Under the pieces are notes generated by a model, which did no database searches, had not been told where the DNA came from, and saw nothing but the letters and a program-made list of their open reading frames with translations. The position numbers and the translations under genes are program-made. Positions 1 to 9,410 of a stretch of 64,000 nt of DNA are shown here, piece by piece. The first letter of the stretch is position 1. Each line of letters opens with the position of its first letter. Source of the stretch: Sorghum bicolor (Eukaryota; Streptophyta; Magnoliopsida; Poales; Poaceae); NCBI RefSeq assembly GCF_000003195.3, contig NC_012878.2, positions 6,700,462 through 6,764,461 on the forward strand, given 5' to 3'.

Positions 1-1455
1 GTGGAAAACTACAAGAACTGTCTAAGAATGAAGAAAGATAAGATGAGGAGATATGGAGGAAACAAGCCATATAGAAAGAGGTTTTGCTATGAGTGTGGTG
101 ACACCGGCCATCTTGCAGCAGATTGTCCCAATAAAGGAAAGAAGTCAAGATACACCAAACAAAATGACAAGAAGTACAAGGACAAGAAAAAGGGGGAAGC
201 TCACCTCGGGCAAGAATGGCAATCGGACAGTGACAGTGATTATGATGACAATGAGAAGAAGAGTATAGCTGCCATCGTCGTACAAGAAAGATCCTCCCCA
301 ATTAAAATCTTCACCAACGTTGCCTCATCCGCAGCACTCATCTCCAACACCCACTCATCGCCTAGGCTCTTCGCCAATCTCTCCGATGACGATGATAACA
401 CTCCTACATGCCTTATGGCAAAAGGAGACAAGGTACAAACTGACTCGTCTCCTCAAACCACTAGTGACTATGATAGTGATAATGAAGATGATGAAAACTA
501 TGCCAATAATCTCATTAAAAATTATGGTAAAGCTGCTGCAACTAAAATTCTAAAGCTAATATACGCTAATGACAAGCTTGAGTCATGCATCGAGTCGCAA
601 GGTGAATTGCTCCTAGAGGAAAGGGAGAAGAACCAAGGGCTCGAAATATGTCTCTCCAAGGAAAAAGAGAGGGTTGAGAAATTGGGTGTAGAATTGTCTC
701 TAGTCAAGGACTCAAATGAGCGATTGACTAAGGAACATTCCTCACTCAATGGATCTTTGGCTAGCCTAAAGAATGATCATAGTTTGGCTCAAGAAAGCCT
801 CACAAGCTTGACAACAAAATATCATGAGCTTGAACTAAACTATGAAAAGCTTTGGTCTAGCACCTCTACCGCTTCCAAGGAATCAAAAGCTTCTACAAGT
901 AAAAGCTGTGAAAGATGCATAAATGTTGACATAAATGCATGTCTCACTAACCGTGATGAGTTAGCCAAGAAGGACAAAGAAATTCAAAGACTGAACACCA
1001 TTGTCAAGATTGGCTGCAAGTGCAAGGACAAGCAGCCGGTAAATGTGTTCAAGGCATCAAGGCACCCCATAATCAAGGATGGCCTCGGATATAATCGGTA
1101 CAATGGTAAGGCCAATGGGAGAAACATGATAAATGGGGTGGCTTGTGTGAAGTTCAACAAGAGTGTGCCTCTTGTTGACCTTATTGACAAAGTGAACAAT
1201 ATTGTCACTCCTACAATCCCTTTTGCAAGCAACAAGAACATCAAGAAGAAGCAAAGGGAGATGCCCAAGCAACAAGCGCCTATCTCACGCAATCATATTT
1301 GTGATTACATGTGTTGTTGGGATAAGGATGGCAAGATTGTTGTGAAGTATGTAGGCGCCCTCAAGAAGAGACAAATCTTGAGGAGTGTTTGGGTGCCCAA
1401 ATCTTATGTGTCTAACCCCCTAGGTTCCAACTCGGGACCTAAAACAAAGGCTTAA
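1..1455 (+). CDS. Copia gag (C-terminal part, 5' truncated by window)
   Basis: This is the nucleocapsid part of the gag polyprotein, which packages the element RNA in virus-like particles in the cytoplasm. A CCHC zinc knuckle lies at residues 29-42 (CYECGDTGHLAADC). A basic and then acidic linker follows, then a region of about 150 residues rich in Glu, Lys and Leu that looks like a coiled coil (about 190-340). The C-terminus carries the WVPK motif also found at the end of gag in the second element. The N-terminal UBN2-type gag domain lies upstream of the window. The frame ends at TAA 1453-1455, and pol follows in another frame. The frame is open throughout the visible part. Confidence 0.85.
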   Translation: MENYKNCLRMKKDKMRRYGGNKPYRKRFCYECGDTGHLAADCPNKGKKSRYTKQNDKKYKDKKKGEAHLGQEWQSDSDSDYDDNEKKSIAAIVVQERSSPIKIFTNVASSAALISNTHSSPRLFANLSDDDDNTPTCLMAKGDKVQTDSSPQTTSDYDSDNEDDENYANNLIKNYGKAAATKILKLIYANDKLESCIESQGELLLEEREKNQGLEICLSKEKERVEKLGVELSLVKDSNERLTKEHSSLNGSLASLKNDHSLAQESLTSLTTKYHELELNYEKLWSSTSTASKESKASTSKSCERCINVDINACLTNRDELAKKDKEIQRLNTIVKIGCKCKDKQPVNVFKASRHPIIKDGLGYNRYNGKANGRNMINGVACVKFNKSVPLVDLIDKVNNIVTPTIPFASNKNIKKKQREMPKQQAPISRNHICDYMCCWDKDGKIVVKYVGALKKRQILRSVWVPKSYVSNPLGSNSGPKTKA

Positions 1456-1462
1456 TCTTATC

Positions 1463-4400
1463 TTGCAGGTTTATTCCTCCGGTGGGCCAAGTTGGGTGCT
1501 CGATAGTGGATGCACCAATCACATGACCGGAGAGAAGAACATGTTCACTTCCTTTCAACCAAATCAAACCACAAGTGAAAGGATTGTGTTTGGTGACAAT
1601 AGTAAGGGAGATATCCTTGGTTTAGGTAAAATTGCAATTTCAAATGATAATTCCATTTTGAATGTTTTGCTTGTAGATTCGTTGGGATACAATTTGTTAT
1701 TCGTCTCACAACTTTGTGAGAAGGGTTACAATTGTCTCTTTACGGATAAGGGTGTGGAAGTCTCTAGAAGGTCGGATTCCTCTATTGCTTTTACGGGTCA
1801 ACTAAAGGGCAAGCTCTACTTAGTTGATTTTTCAGCTAGTAGAGTGGGATCCGAGACTTGTTTAGTGGCAAAATCTAGCATGGGCTAGCTGTGGCATCGC
1901 CGTCTAGCCCATGTTGGGATGAGGAACTTGGCCGATCTTCAAAGAGGTGAACACATCCTTGGGCTAACGAATGTTTCTTTTGAGAAAGATAGAATTTGCA
2001 GTGCATGTCAAGCGGGAAAACAAGTTGGAGCCAAGCATCCCGCAAAGAACATCGTGACTACATCAAGACCACTTGAGCTTCTTCACATGGATTTATTTGG
2101 ACCCAATGCTTACATAAGCATTGGAGGTAACAAATATGGTTTTGTAATTGTTGATGATTTTTCTCGCTTCACTTGGGTATTCTTTTTGAAGGATAAGAGT
2201 GAGACTCAAGGGATCTTCAAGAAGTTTGCAAGAAGGGCTCAAAATGAGTTTGAAGTGAAGATCAAGAAAGTGAGAAGCGACAACGGGACTGAATTTAGAA
2301 ACACCAACATTGAAGCATACCTTGATGAAGAAGGCATCAAGCATGAGTTCTCGGTTGCATATACTCCACAACAAAACGGTGTGGTGGAAAGAAAGAACCG
2401 AACACTCATTGAAGCCGCAAGAGCAATGTTGGATGAATACAAGATCTCCGAAAAGGATTATTGGGCGGGAGCCGTTAACACGGCATGTCATGCAATCAAC
2501 CGCCTATATCTTCACAAGCTGAGGAAGAAAACTGCCTACGAGCTTCTAACCGGTAAAAAGCCTAAGGTGGATTACTTTAGAGTTTTTGGATGCAAGTGTT
2601 TTATACTTAATAAAAGATCCAAAAGCTCTAAGTTCGCACCAAAGGTTGATGAAGGGTTCTTACTTGGTTATGCTACTAATCATCATGGCTATTGTGTTTT
2701 CAATGAGACCACCGATCAAATTGAAATAGCGGTAGACGTGACTTTTGATGAAAGCGACGGCTCTCAAAAGGAGCAAGTCAATGCTGAAATTTTAGGTAAA
2801 GAAGAGCCATCTCGCCAAGTAATCAAAAAGCTTGCTACCGGTGAAGTGAAACCCGTTGAAGAAGAAGAAGATGATGCACACTTGCAAATTTCTCGTGACC
2901 CAAGCTTGCATCATGGGTCAACCAATGCCCATGATGATGCTTCCACATCAAGAAGAGGTCATGACTCAAGAGAACACGCTGGACAAGACTCACCTCAAGC
3001 ACAAGAACCAAACCAAGATAGAGATCAAAACATTCAAGATCTAGACTCTCAAATCAACCAAGACCATGAAGACGAAGATGATAGTCCCATTCAAACAAGA
3101 ACAGCAGTGCCTCACCCAAGAGTTCATCACTCTATTCAGCGGGATCATCCCGTTGATAGCAATTTGGGAGACATACAACGAGGGGTATCAACACACTCTC
3201 GTTTAGTTGGTTTTTGTGAACATTACTCTTTTGTCTCCTCTATGTTGCCTAATAGGGTGGAAGATGCCTTGGCGGATCCGGATTGGGTGATGGCTATGCA
3301 ACAAGAGTTGAACAACTTCACTAGGAATGAAGTCTGGTCCTTGGTGGAAAGACCCAAGCAAAACGTAATAGGTACCAAATGGGTCTTCCGCAACAAAGAA
3401 GATGAGTTTGGCGTGGTCACTAGAAACAAGGCTCGGTTGGTTGCCAAAGGTTTCACTCAAATAGAAGGTTTGGATTTTGGGGAAACCTATGCACCTGTAG
3501 CTAGGCTTGAATCTATTCGTATATTACTTGCCTTTGCTGCTCACCACGATTTCAAGTTGTTTCAAATGGACGTGAAAAGTGCATTCCTCAATGGCCCCCT
3601 CTCCGAAACCGTGTATGTGGAGCAACCACTGGGTTTTGAAGATCCACATTATCCCGATCACATCTACAAGCTGGACAAGGCACTCTACGGGCTTAAGCAA
3701 GCCCCTAGAGCTTGGTATGATTGTCTCAAGGACTTCCTACTCAAACAAGGGTTTGAGATTGGAAAGGCCGATCCCACTTTATTTACTCGCAAAGTCAATA
3801 ATGATATTTTTATATGCCAAATATATGTCGATGACATTATATTTGGTAGTACTAATGCGGACTTTAGTGAGGAATTTAGTAGGATCATGACCAAAAGGTT
3901 CGAGATGTCCATGATGGGAGAGTTGACATACTTCCTTGGATTTCAAATCAAGCAACTCAAGGACAGCACATTCATAAGTCAAACCAAGTACACCACCGAC
4001 ATGCTAAAAAAGTTTGAGATGGACAAGGCCAAACCCATAAAGACACCAATACCAACGACCGGACATCTTGACCTTGATGGAGACGGCAAGGCAATTGATC
4101 AAAAGGTATATCGCTCCATGATTGGATCTTTGCTTTACCTTTGTGCATCTAGGCCTGATATTATGCTTAGTGTGTGCATGTGTGCAAGATTTCAAGCTAG
4201 TCCAAAAGAATGCCATCTTATGGCTGTTAAGAGAATCTTTCGATATCTTGTGTTCACTCCTAATCTTGGCTTATGGTACTTAAAGGGCTCCACTTTCACT
4301 GTACTTGGCTACTCCGATTCGGACTATGCCGGTTGCAGGGTAGAGCGAAAGAGTACATCAGGGACTTACCAATTCCTTGGTAGGTCTTTGGTGTCCTGGA

Positions 4401-4777
4401 GTTCTAAGAAACAAAACTCCATTGCCCTTTCCACCGCTGAAGCCGAGTATGTGGCGGCCGGTGCCTGCTGTGCCCAACTACTTTGGATGAAGCAAACTTT
4501 GAGAGACTTTGGTTGTGAGCAAAGCAAGATTCCCCTCTTATGTGACAATGAGGGGGCAATCAAGCTCGCTGATAACCCTGTAAACCAGTCTAGAACAAAG
4601 CACATAGACATCCGTCATCACTTCTTGAGTGACCACCAATCCAAAGGAGATATTGCTGTACAACATGTAAGAACCGAATTTCAGTTAGCCGATATCTTCA
4701 CTAAACCTCTAGATGAGTCAAGATTTTGTGCTTTGAGGCGTGAACTCAATATCGTTGATTCTCGTAACATAGGTTGA
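1463..4777 (+). pseudogene. Copia pol polyprotein with one in-frame stop
   Basis: Domains in order: aspartic protease with DSGC at residues 14-17; GAG-pre-integrase with an HRRLAH motif and a CSACQAGK cysteine pair; DDE integrase core ([25 protein letters not shown]); RVT_2 reverse transcriptase with [12 protein letters not shown] and the catalytic YVDD; and RNase H ending in [15 protein letters not shown] at 1886-1888, where the second element has a tryptophan codon, cuts the frame after protease. The rest stays open in the same frame for 952 codons. The frame opens at 1424, so it overlaps the end of gag by about 30 nt in the +1 frame. Without readthrough this copy cannot make integrase or RT. 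Confidence 0.92.
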
Positions 4778-4968
4778 TGTCTTGCACTCACTTATTGTTT
4801 TAGAAACAGGCAAATATGTTGTGAAAAGTTGTGTGATTCACTTTCAAAATCTATTTTATTTAACCCCAAAGATGTTCATAGTTATGTAATGCCTTTATGA
4901 AATCTGGACATCTTTGCGTTGGGTTAAAAATTCGGTGTGGTTCACCTTTTCCTTGTTGTTCTAGGAGG
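4778..4968 (+). other. Non-coding spacer after pol of E1
   Basis: This AT-rich stretch runs between the RNase H stop codon and the internal motif array. No ORF, RNA gene or terminator was recognised. Confidence 0.5.
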
Positions 4969-5030
4969 CATCAGAACTTCCGGTCCTTTTGACCGGAACT
5001 TCCGGTCGTCTTTTTACTGCGGTATATATA
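4969..5030 (+). promoter_or_regulatory. Candidate internal promoter of E1 upstream of the env-like ORF
   Basis: Two AACTTCCGGT-type motifs (about 4976-5009) are followed after roughly 14 nt by TATATATA at 5023-5030. A CT-rich leader (about 5060-5160) resembling a plant 5' UTR follows. The same motif family lies directly upstream of the TATA box in this element's LTR (8525-8557). Promoter activity is inferred from this arrangement. Two further motif copies lie in the leader at 5419-5460. Confidence 0.5.
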
Positions 5031-5552
5031 CCGCTGAGGCGCTGACTGGTAATCTTATCCTTTGACTCACGTCCTCCTTCTCTCCCCCCGGCGGCGGCGG
5101 TGGTTGCCGCATTCTCCTCTAGATCTCCCATCTCTTCCCCTCCTTTCAAAATCCGCTCGCGGGGAGTCTTGCCCTTGTCTTGGAGGTCGTTTTGGAGGTG
5201 CACGTAGGCTGCAGAAGGGATCCATGTGTGGGTTTCTCCTCCCTCTTCGTCTAAGGCCAAGGTACCGGGTCTTTGCGCCCGATCTGCCAATGTCCTTTAT
5301 TTTGAGTCGAATCCTTGCACGTGCTTGTAGTTCTTTATCTCTCCGAGGTCTACGAATGCCTGTCTTGCAAGTTGCCTGGTTGGATTCGTCGGAATCGGTC
5401 CACATGGAGTTCACGGCTCTGGACCGGAACTTCCGGTTTATGCACCGGAACTTCCGGTGGGTCATGGACACCATGCGCTCCCATTTCCTCGTTTCTATCC
5501 ATTGCTGCCTTTCCTTATCTCAGTCTTGTTCTTCTCTTGTGTCTTTTACAGC
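5031..5552 (+). other. Leader of the env-like ORF
   Basis: This stretch is rich in C and T, as plant leaders are. It ends in a pyrimidine tract followed by TTTTACAG one base before the ATG at 5553, which is a good match to a plant 3' splice site. Several GT dinucleotides in suitable context (for example GGTACC near 5260) could be donors, but none stands out. Splicing is an inference. Confidence 0.4.
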
Positions 5553-7277
5553 ATGTCCGATCATCGTTCGAATCCCTCTCGCTCTGCTCGTCCCCGTCCT
5601 CAGAGTTTGGGGGATGGAGAGGAGGTTCGTGCTCGTGGTGCTCGCGCTCGACGTACCACCAACCCTCCGTCCTCTCGCGCACCGGCATCAGCTAGTGACG
5701 GGCCTCGCTCTTGTCCAGATCGCTCAACCTCTACATGTCCTCCTCCTCTCCATCGCACTGTGGTCCGTGACTCTGTTGCTCCGGGTCAGATTGAGGTTGA
5801 AGGGCGGGCCATCAATCCGGAGGTTGTTCGTAACTCTCCGGTGCGTATTGGACAGTTGACCATGAACCGAGTTCTTCAGCGTCCTCAGAACCGCTGTCCT
5901 CGTCTTCATGGCCCCAGCACTCCGGGTGACTGCATTCCAAGGCGTCCTATGCGGCAAGACAACCCTTTTGCTTGGTCTAAGTTTGAGGGTGTTGATGATA
6001 GGTTCTGGTCTCAGTTTCATAATGATTATTATTCATCTGTCTGCATGAAGAGGGGCATCCGAGGTCTCACTACTCCTATCATTATGCACAAGGCACCCAC
6101 TTTGCTTTCTCTTCAAAGTCACAATCATCCCGAAATAGATGCCCTCATCCAGCGCCTTGAGGACTGGTGCATCTTGCCTCTTATGACTTTCAAGCAAGAT
6201 TGGAATTCCGAGATCATTTGCCAGTTCTGGGCTACATTATATATTGATGAAGAGCACAAGGTCTTGCATTGGATGACAGAGGGTCTTCATTACCGCTGTG
6301 ATTACAGACAGTTTTCTCGCCTTCTTGGTTTCAACAGGGATGATCGCACCGCACCCAGTCTCTATGATCTATATCCTGATGGTGCAGCGAAGGATGATTT
6401 TGTTGAGGCAGCTCTCTATCTTAATCCAACCAAAGCAAATGGCAAGACCGATGGTTTGAAGCCCTATTTCTATGTGCTCAACAACTTGCTCAGGGCCACT
6501 ATTGATCCCAAGATCGGTGATGCTACTACTGTGCAGAATCATGCTCCCACCATACCTGTTTGTTTTGGTATTGGCAAAAGGTTCAGTGTCACCGACCTTA
6601 TGTGGCATCACATTCAGGAAGTTTCCCTCACCTCCAGTCAATTTTTCCCTTATGCTCCATATCTCATGTACATCATTGAGCAAGTCACTGGTTTTGGTTT
6701 TCACCATGATGTATCTCATCCGGATTGGAATGTGAAAAGGTTGCAAGCCAAAGCTAGTAAAGGGAAAGAGCCTGCAACTGATGTTGGTGGTAGTGACCAT
6801 GAGCCGGCTGCTGATGATGAGCCCCATGTTCCTTCGATGGATCCTCCTCCTAGTGCCTCCGGTGGTCGTGGTCGTGGTCGGGGCAATGCCACTCGCCATG
6901 CCCTGCAGCGCTTCATGTCGTATTTTTGCTACTGTCAGGCAAAACAGGACAGACGCATGAGGCGCCTTGAGGAGAAGGCTGGTCTTCCTCCTGCTTCTCC
7001 TCTTCGCCCCTTTCAGGATCCCTATCAAGAGTTTGAGCAGCTGGGTTTTCAGCAGTCAGGTGCCTTTGATCCTTCTTATGGAGCTGATCTTCCTGCTGGT
7101 TACACCATGGAGGACACCGAGGCTGGTTTCTCTTATCAGGATATCTTCAGTGGTGCTGATCACATCACAAGGACCTCCACCTCCCGGGTAGGCCAGTCTA
7201 CCTCTGCTGATCCTTTTGGCAAAGCTTCCCTTGTCGACTATGGCGATGATGATGATGACGATGACGATGCCGAGTAG
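5553..7277 (+). CDS. Env-like / putative plant transposon protein of E1 (574 aa)
   Basis: This is the third ORF typical of SIRE/Maximus copia elements, of unknown function and historically called env-like. The N-terminus is Arg/Pro-rich. The middle (about residues 130-350) resembles the 'putative plant transposon protein' domain. Residue-rich linkers (Gly-Arg, Pro) and a basic patch with MRRLEEK follow, and the protein ends in eight Asp residues and Ala-Glu. The frame is open from 5457, which would add 32 hydrophobic residues like a signal or membrane segment. I prefer the ATG at 5553 because a splice-acceptor-like TTTTACAG lies directly upstream. If 5457 is used, the product would be a membrane-targeted 606-aa protein. 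No fusion peptide or surface/transmembrane pair is visible. Confidence 0.7.
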   Translation: MSDHRSNPSRSARPRPQSLGDGEEVRARGARARRTTNPPSSRAPASASDGPRSCPDRSTSTCPPPLHRTVVRDSVAPGQIEVEGRAINPEVVRNSPVRIGQLTMNRVLQRPQNRCPRLHGPSTPGDCIPRRPMRQDNPFAWSKFEGVDDRFWSQFHNDYYSSVCMKRGIRGLTTPIIMHKAPTLLSLQSHNHPEIDALIQRLEDWCILPLMTFKQDWNSEIICQFWATLYIDEEHKVLHWMTEGLHYRCDYRQFSRLLGFNRDDRTAPSLYDLYPDGAAKDDFVEAALYLNPTKANGKTDGLKPYFYVLNNLLRATIDPKIGDATTVQNHAPTIPVCFGIGKRFSVTDLMWHHIQEVSLTSSQFFPYAPYLMYIIEQVTGFGFHHDVSHPDWNVKRLQAKASKGKEPATDVGGSDHEPAADDEPHVPSMDPPPSASGGRGRGRGNATRHALQRFMSYFCYCQAKQDRRMRRLEEKAGLPPASPLRPFQDPYQEFEQLGFQQSGAFDPSYGADLPAGYTMEDTEAGFSYQDIFSGADHITRTSTSRVGQSTSADPFGKASLVDYGDDDDDDDDAE

Positions 7278-7833
7278 TTCGCTGATGTTTTCTCCCGCGC
7301 CTACCCTTTTTGGCACTTGCTGCCAAAGGGGGAGTGTTAGGCTTATCCTTGCTGTAATAGGTTAGTTGTTGGTGCCCGTCTTAAACTTTTCTATGTGGTG
7401 AACTGTGTGTGGTGGTCAAGAACTACGTTTGTGTGATGGTTGATTGTAAGCTAAACACTTTTATTTCTGTTTATATATTGCTTGTGTTAGCTTATTTGGA
7501 TCCTTGTTGATGCAATGTTGTTTTAGAATGGTTATTGTGAGCTCTTGAGCCCTTGCATAATCATTAAAATTCTTCTTCTACTCTTTATGATATATCCTGT
7601 CATACGCATCACGGTTTATTTCTTGTCACATACACACTCTTTTAGGCACCCCACGGATTGCAAAATTTAGGGGGAGCTTGATCTTATTGTATGCCATCTT
7701 GATATTAATCAAGATTTGAAATTCCAAATCCAATGCATACATTAAGGGGGAGCTCAACCTAAATTTTTGGAATTCAAAAAGCTCTACTTCTTTAAATCTT
7801 TTGTAAGCCTAAGTTGGTTGTCATCAATTACCA

Positions 7834-7846
7834 AAAAGGGGGAGTT
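7834..7846 (+). other. Polypurine tract before 3' LTR of E1
   Basis: AAAAAGGGGGAG lies two bases before the LTR start, the place used to prime plus-strand DNA synthesis. The second element has the same arrangement at 25493-25505. Three similar GGGGGAG tracts lie further upstream at 7328, 7670 and 7746. Confidence 0.8.
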
Positions 7847-9410
7847 TGTAAGTGCATTCGCCCCCGGTGTGGGTTTTGATAATTAATGACAATCAAATTA
7901 GGAACTAACATGTCTATCAAGTGTAATCTACAGGTGATAGTTTATTGATGGAATTAAACAAACACATTTGGTGAATCACAGCACCCCCAAAATTTCTTCT
8001 TCTAAGCGACGTTTCAACTCAAGAAGCTACCTAGTTTTATTTCTTGTTTGAGTTTTTAGGAAACGCCGCACTATCAAGAGGGACATGAAACTGGTTGGCA
8101 AAGTGGGGATAAAAGTGCTCTCGTTGCTGGGGTTTTTCTTCGCGTAGTTAGCAAACCGGAAGTTCCGGTCATTCAGACCCGAAGTTCCGACAGCTTCCGG
8201 GTGACCGTCCCGTGTTTCAGCTTTCACTTCCGGTGGCTCACCGGAAGTCCCGGTATGGACCGGAAGTTCCGGTCCAGGACCGAAAGTCCCCGCTGGAGTT
8301 TTTCTGCGGACCGTCTCGCGTTTCAGCTTTCACTTCCGGTGGCTGACCGGAAGTCCCGGTACGGACCGGAAGTTCCGGTCCAGGACCGGAAGTCCGTGCT
8401 GTAAGTTTTCCGTGGAGCGTATCGCGTTTCGCTTTTCACTTCCGGTCAGTGAGCGGAAGTTCCGGTGTGCCTGTGCTGGCACTTTCCGTTAGTCTTGAGT
8501 AAACCGAAAGTTTCGGTACCTGTTACCGGAAGTTCCGGTGCCCTCCTCTATATATATCCTTATCTCCTTTCTAACCGTTGGGTGAACCAGAACAACTCTC
8601 TAGCTGAGCTTCCATCTTGTTTAAGCGGTGACTCACCTACTCTCTCTCTCCCCCTGTGTCTCCGAATCTCAATCCAGACTGTTTGAGCTAGGGAAGTGAG
8701 ATTAGAGAGTGGGAGCATAGATCTACGACTTGAGCACTTGGTTTCCCCTTCTTGCAGGCTGGTTTTGTGTTTATTACTCTTGGGTTCTTTGAACCCTAGC
8801 CGGCTAGGCGTTCTTCGGGACAGCCCATGTTGACTTACTTGTGAGGGCACTCCGAAGCGTTTGTAACTACTCTCTACTCTTAGTGGATATCTTAAGTTAA
8901 CCTGTGTGGTTGCTTGAGAGAGGAGACCTTCGTGGTCAGACCTTAGTGGTCACCTCAACAACGAGGACGTAGGAACTCCTTAGTGGAGATTGCCGAACCT
9001 CGGATTAAATCTCTTGTCTTACTGTGGCGGTGGCTTCGACCACCCTCTTGTCTTGTGAGCTGTTGTCTTTTGTTTTCTCCTCTTATTTCACAGGGTGATA
9101 CTCTTGGATCCGCAGCTAGGAGTAAAAAGAAGTCGGTGAAGTTCAACACCAACTTCAACAATCTCCAGGAGTGTGTTGTGATACTAAATCTGAACTTCCC
9201 CTTGCATTCTCTCAGTCTTTGGCAGTAACTTTAGGTAACCGGAAGCTCAGGAAGTCTGCACCGGAAGTTCTGGTCAAGCCGACCGGAACTTCCGATCCAG
9301 ACTACCGGAACTTCCGGTCTGGTTACTAACTTTCGCAAGTTCAAGTTTGTAAGTTTCAGATTCCTTCAAAAGGCCTATTCACCCCCCTCTAGGCCAATCA
9401 GGTCCTTTCA
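7847..9410 (+). repeat. 3' LTR of E1 (about 1564 bp)
   Basis: The LTR starts TGTAAGTGCATTCG right after the polypurine tract and ends GGTCCTTTCA. This matches the style of the complete LTRs of the second element, which end GATCCTTTCA. It contains a dense array of ACCGGAAGTTCCGGT-type motifs (about 8155-8540), a TATA box at 8549-8557, and a second small cluster near the end (9236-9330). The sequence after the TATA box holds the transcribed R/U5-like part with many short non-coding ORFs. Confidence 0.88.
8155..8557 (+). promoter_or_regulatory. LTR promoter of E1: palindromic motif array plus TATA box
   Basis: Many copies of the 15-nt near-perfect palindrome ACCGGAAGTTCCGGT and its half-sites (ACCGGAAG, CTTCCGGT) occur here. 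The last full copy is at 8525-8539. TATATATAT follows at 8549-8557, so the array abuts the core promoter. The palindrome has one central base, so both strands read almost the same. A transcription-factor array or a hairpin-forming region are both possible. Confidence 0.6.

Larger units (their letters stand above)
1..9410 (+). mobile_element. SIRE/Maximus-type Ty1-copia retrotransposon E1, 5' end outside window
   Basis: The order is gag, protease, integrase, reverse transcriptase, RNase H, env-like ORF, polypurine tract and 3' LTR. Integrase before reverse transcriptase marks Ty1-copia, and the extra ORF after pol with a long LTR marks the SIRE/Maximus lineage. The window opens inside gag, so the 5' LTR and primer-binding site are missing. 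The element ends with CCTTTCA at 9410. The next five bases, CCTAC, would be one copy of the target duplication, but the other copy is not visible. The pol frame has one nonsense codon and the env-like frame is open, so decay is slight. Confidence 0.93.

Noticed and set aside
8155..8540. Regularly spaced short repeats as a possible CRISPR array
   Set aside because: Units are palindromic, uneven in spacing, and lie inside a plant LTR next to a TATA box.
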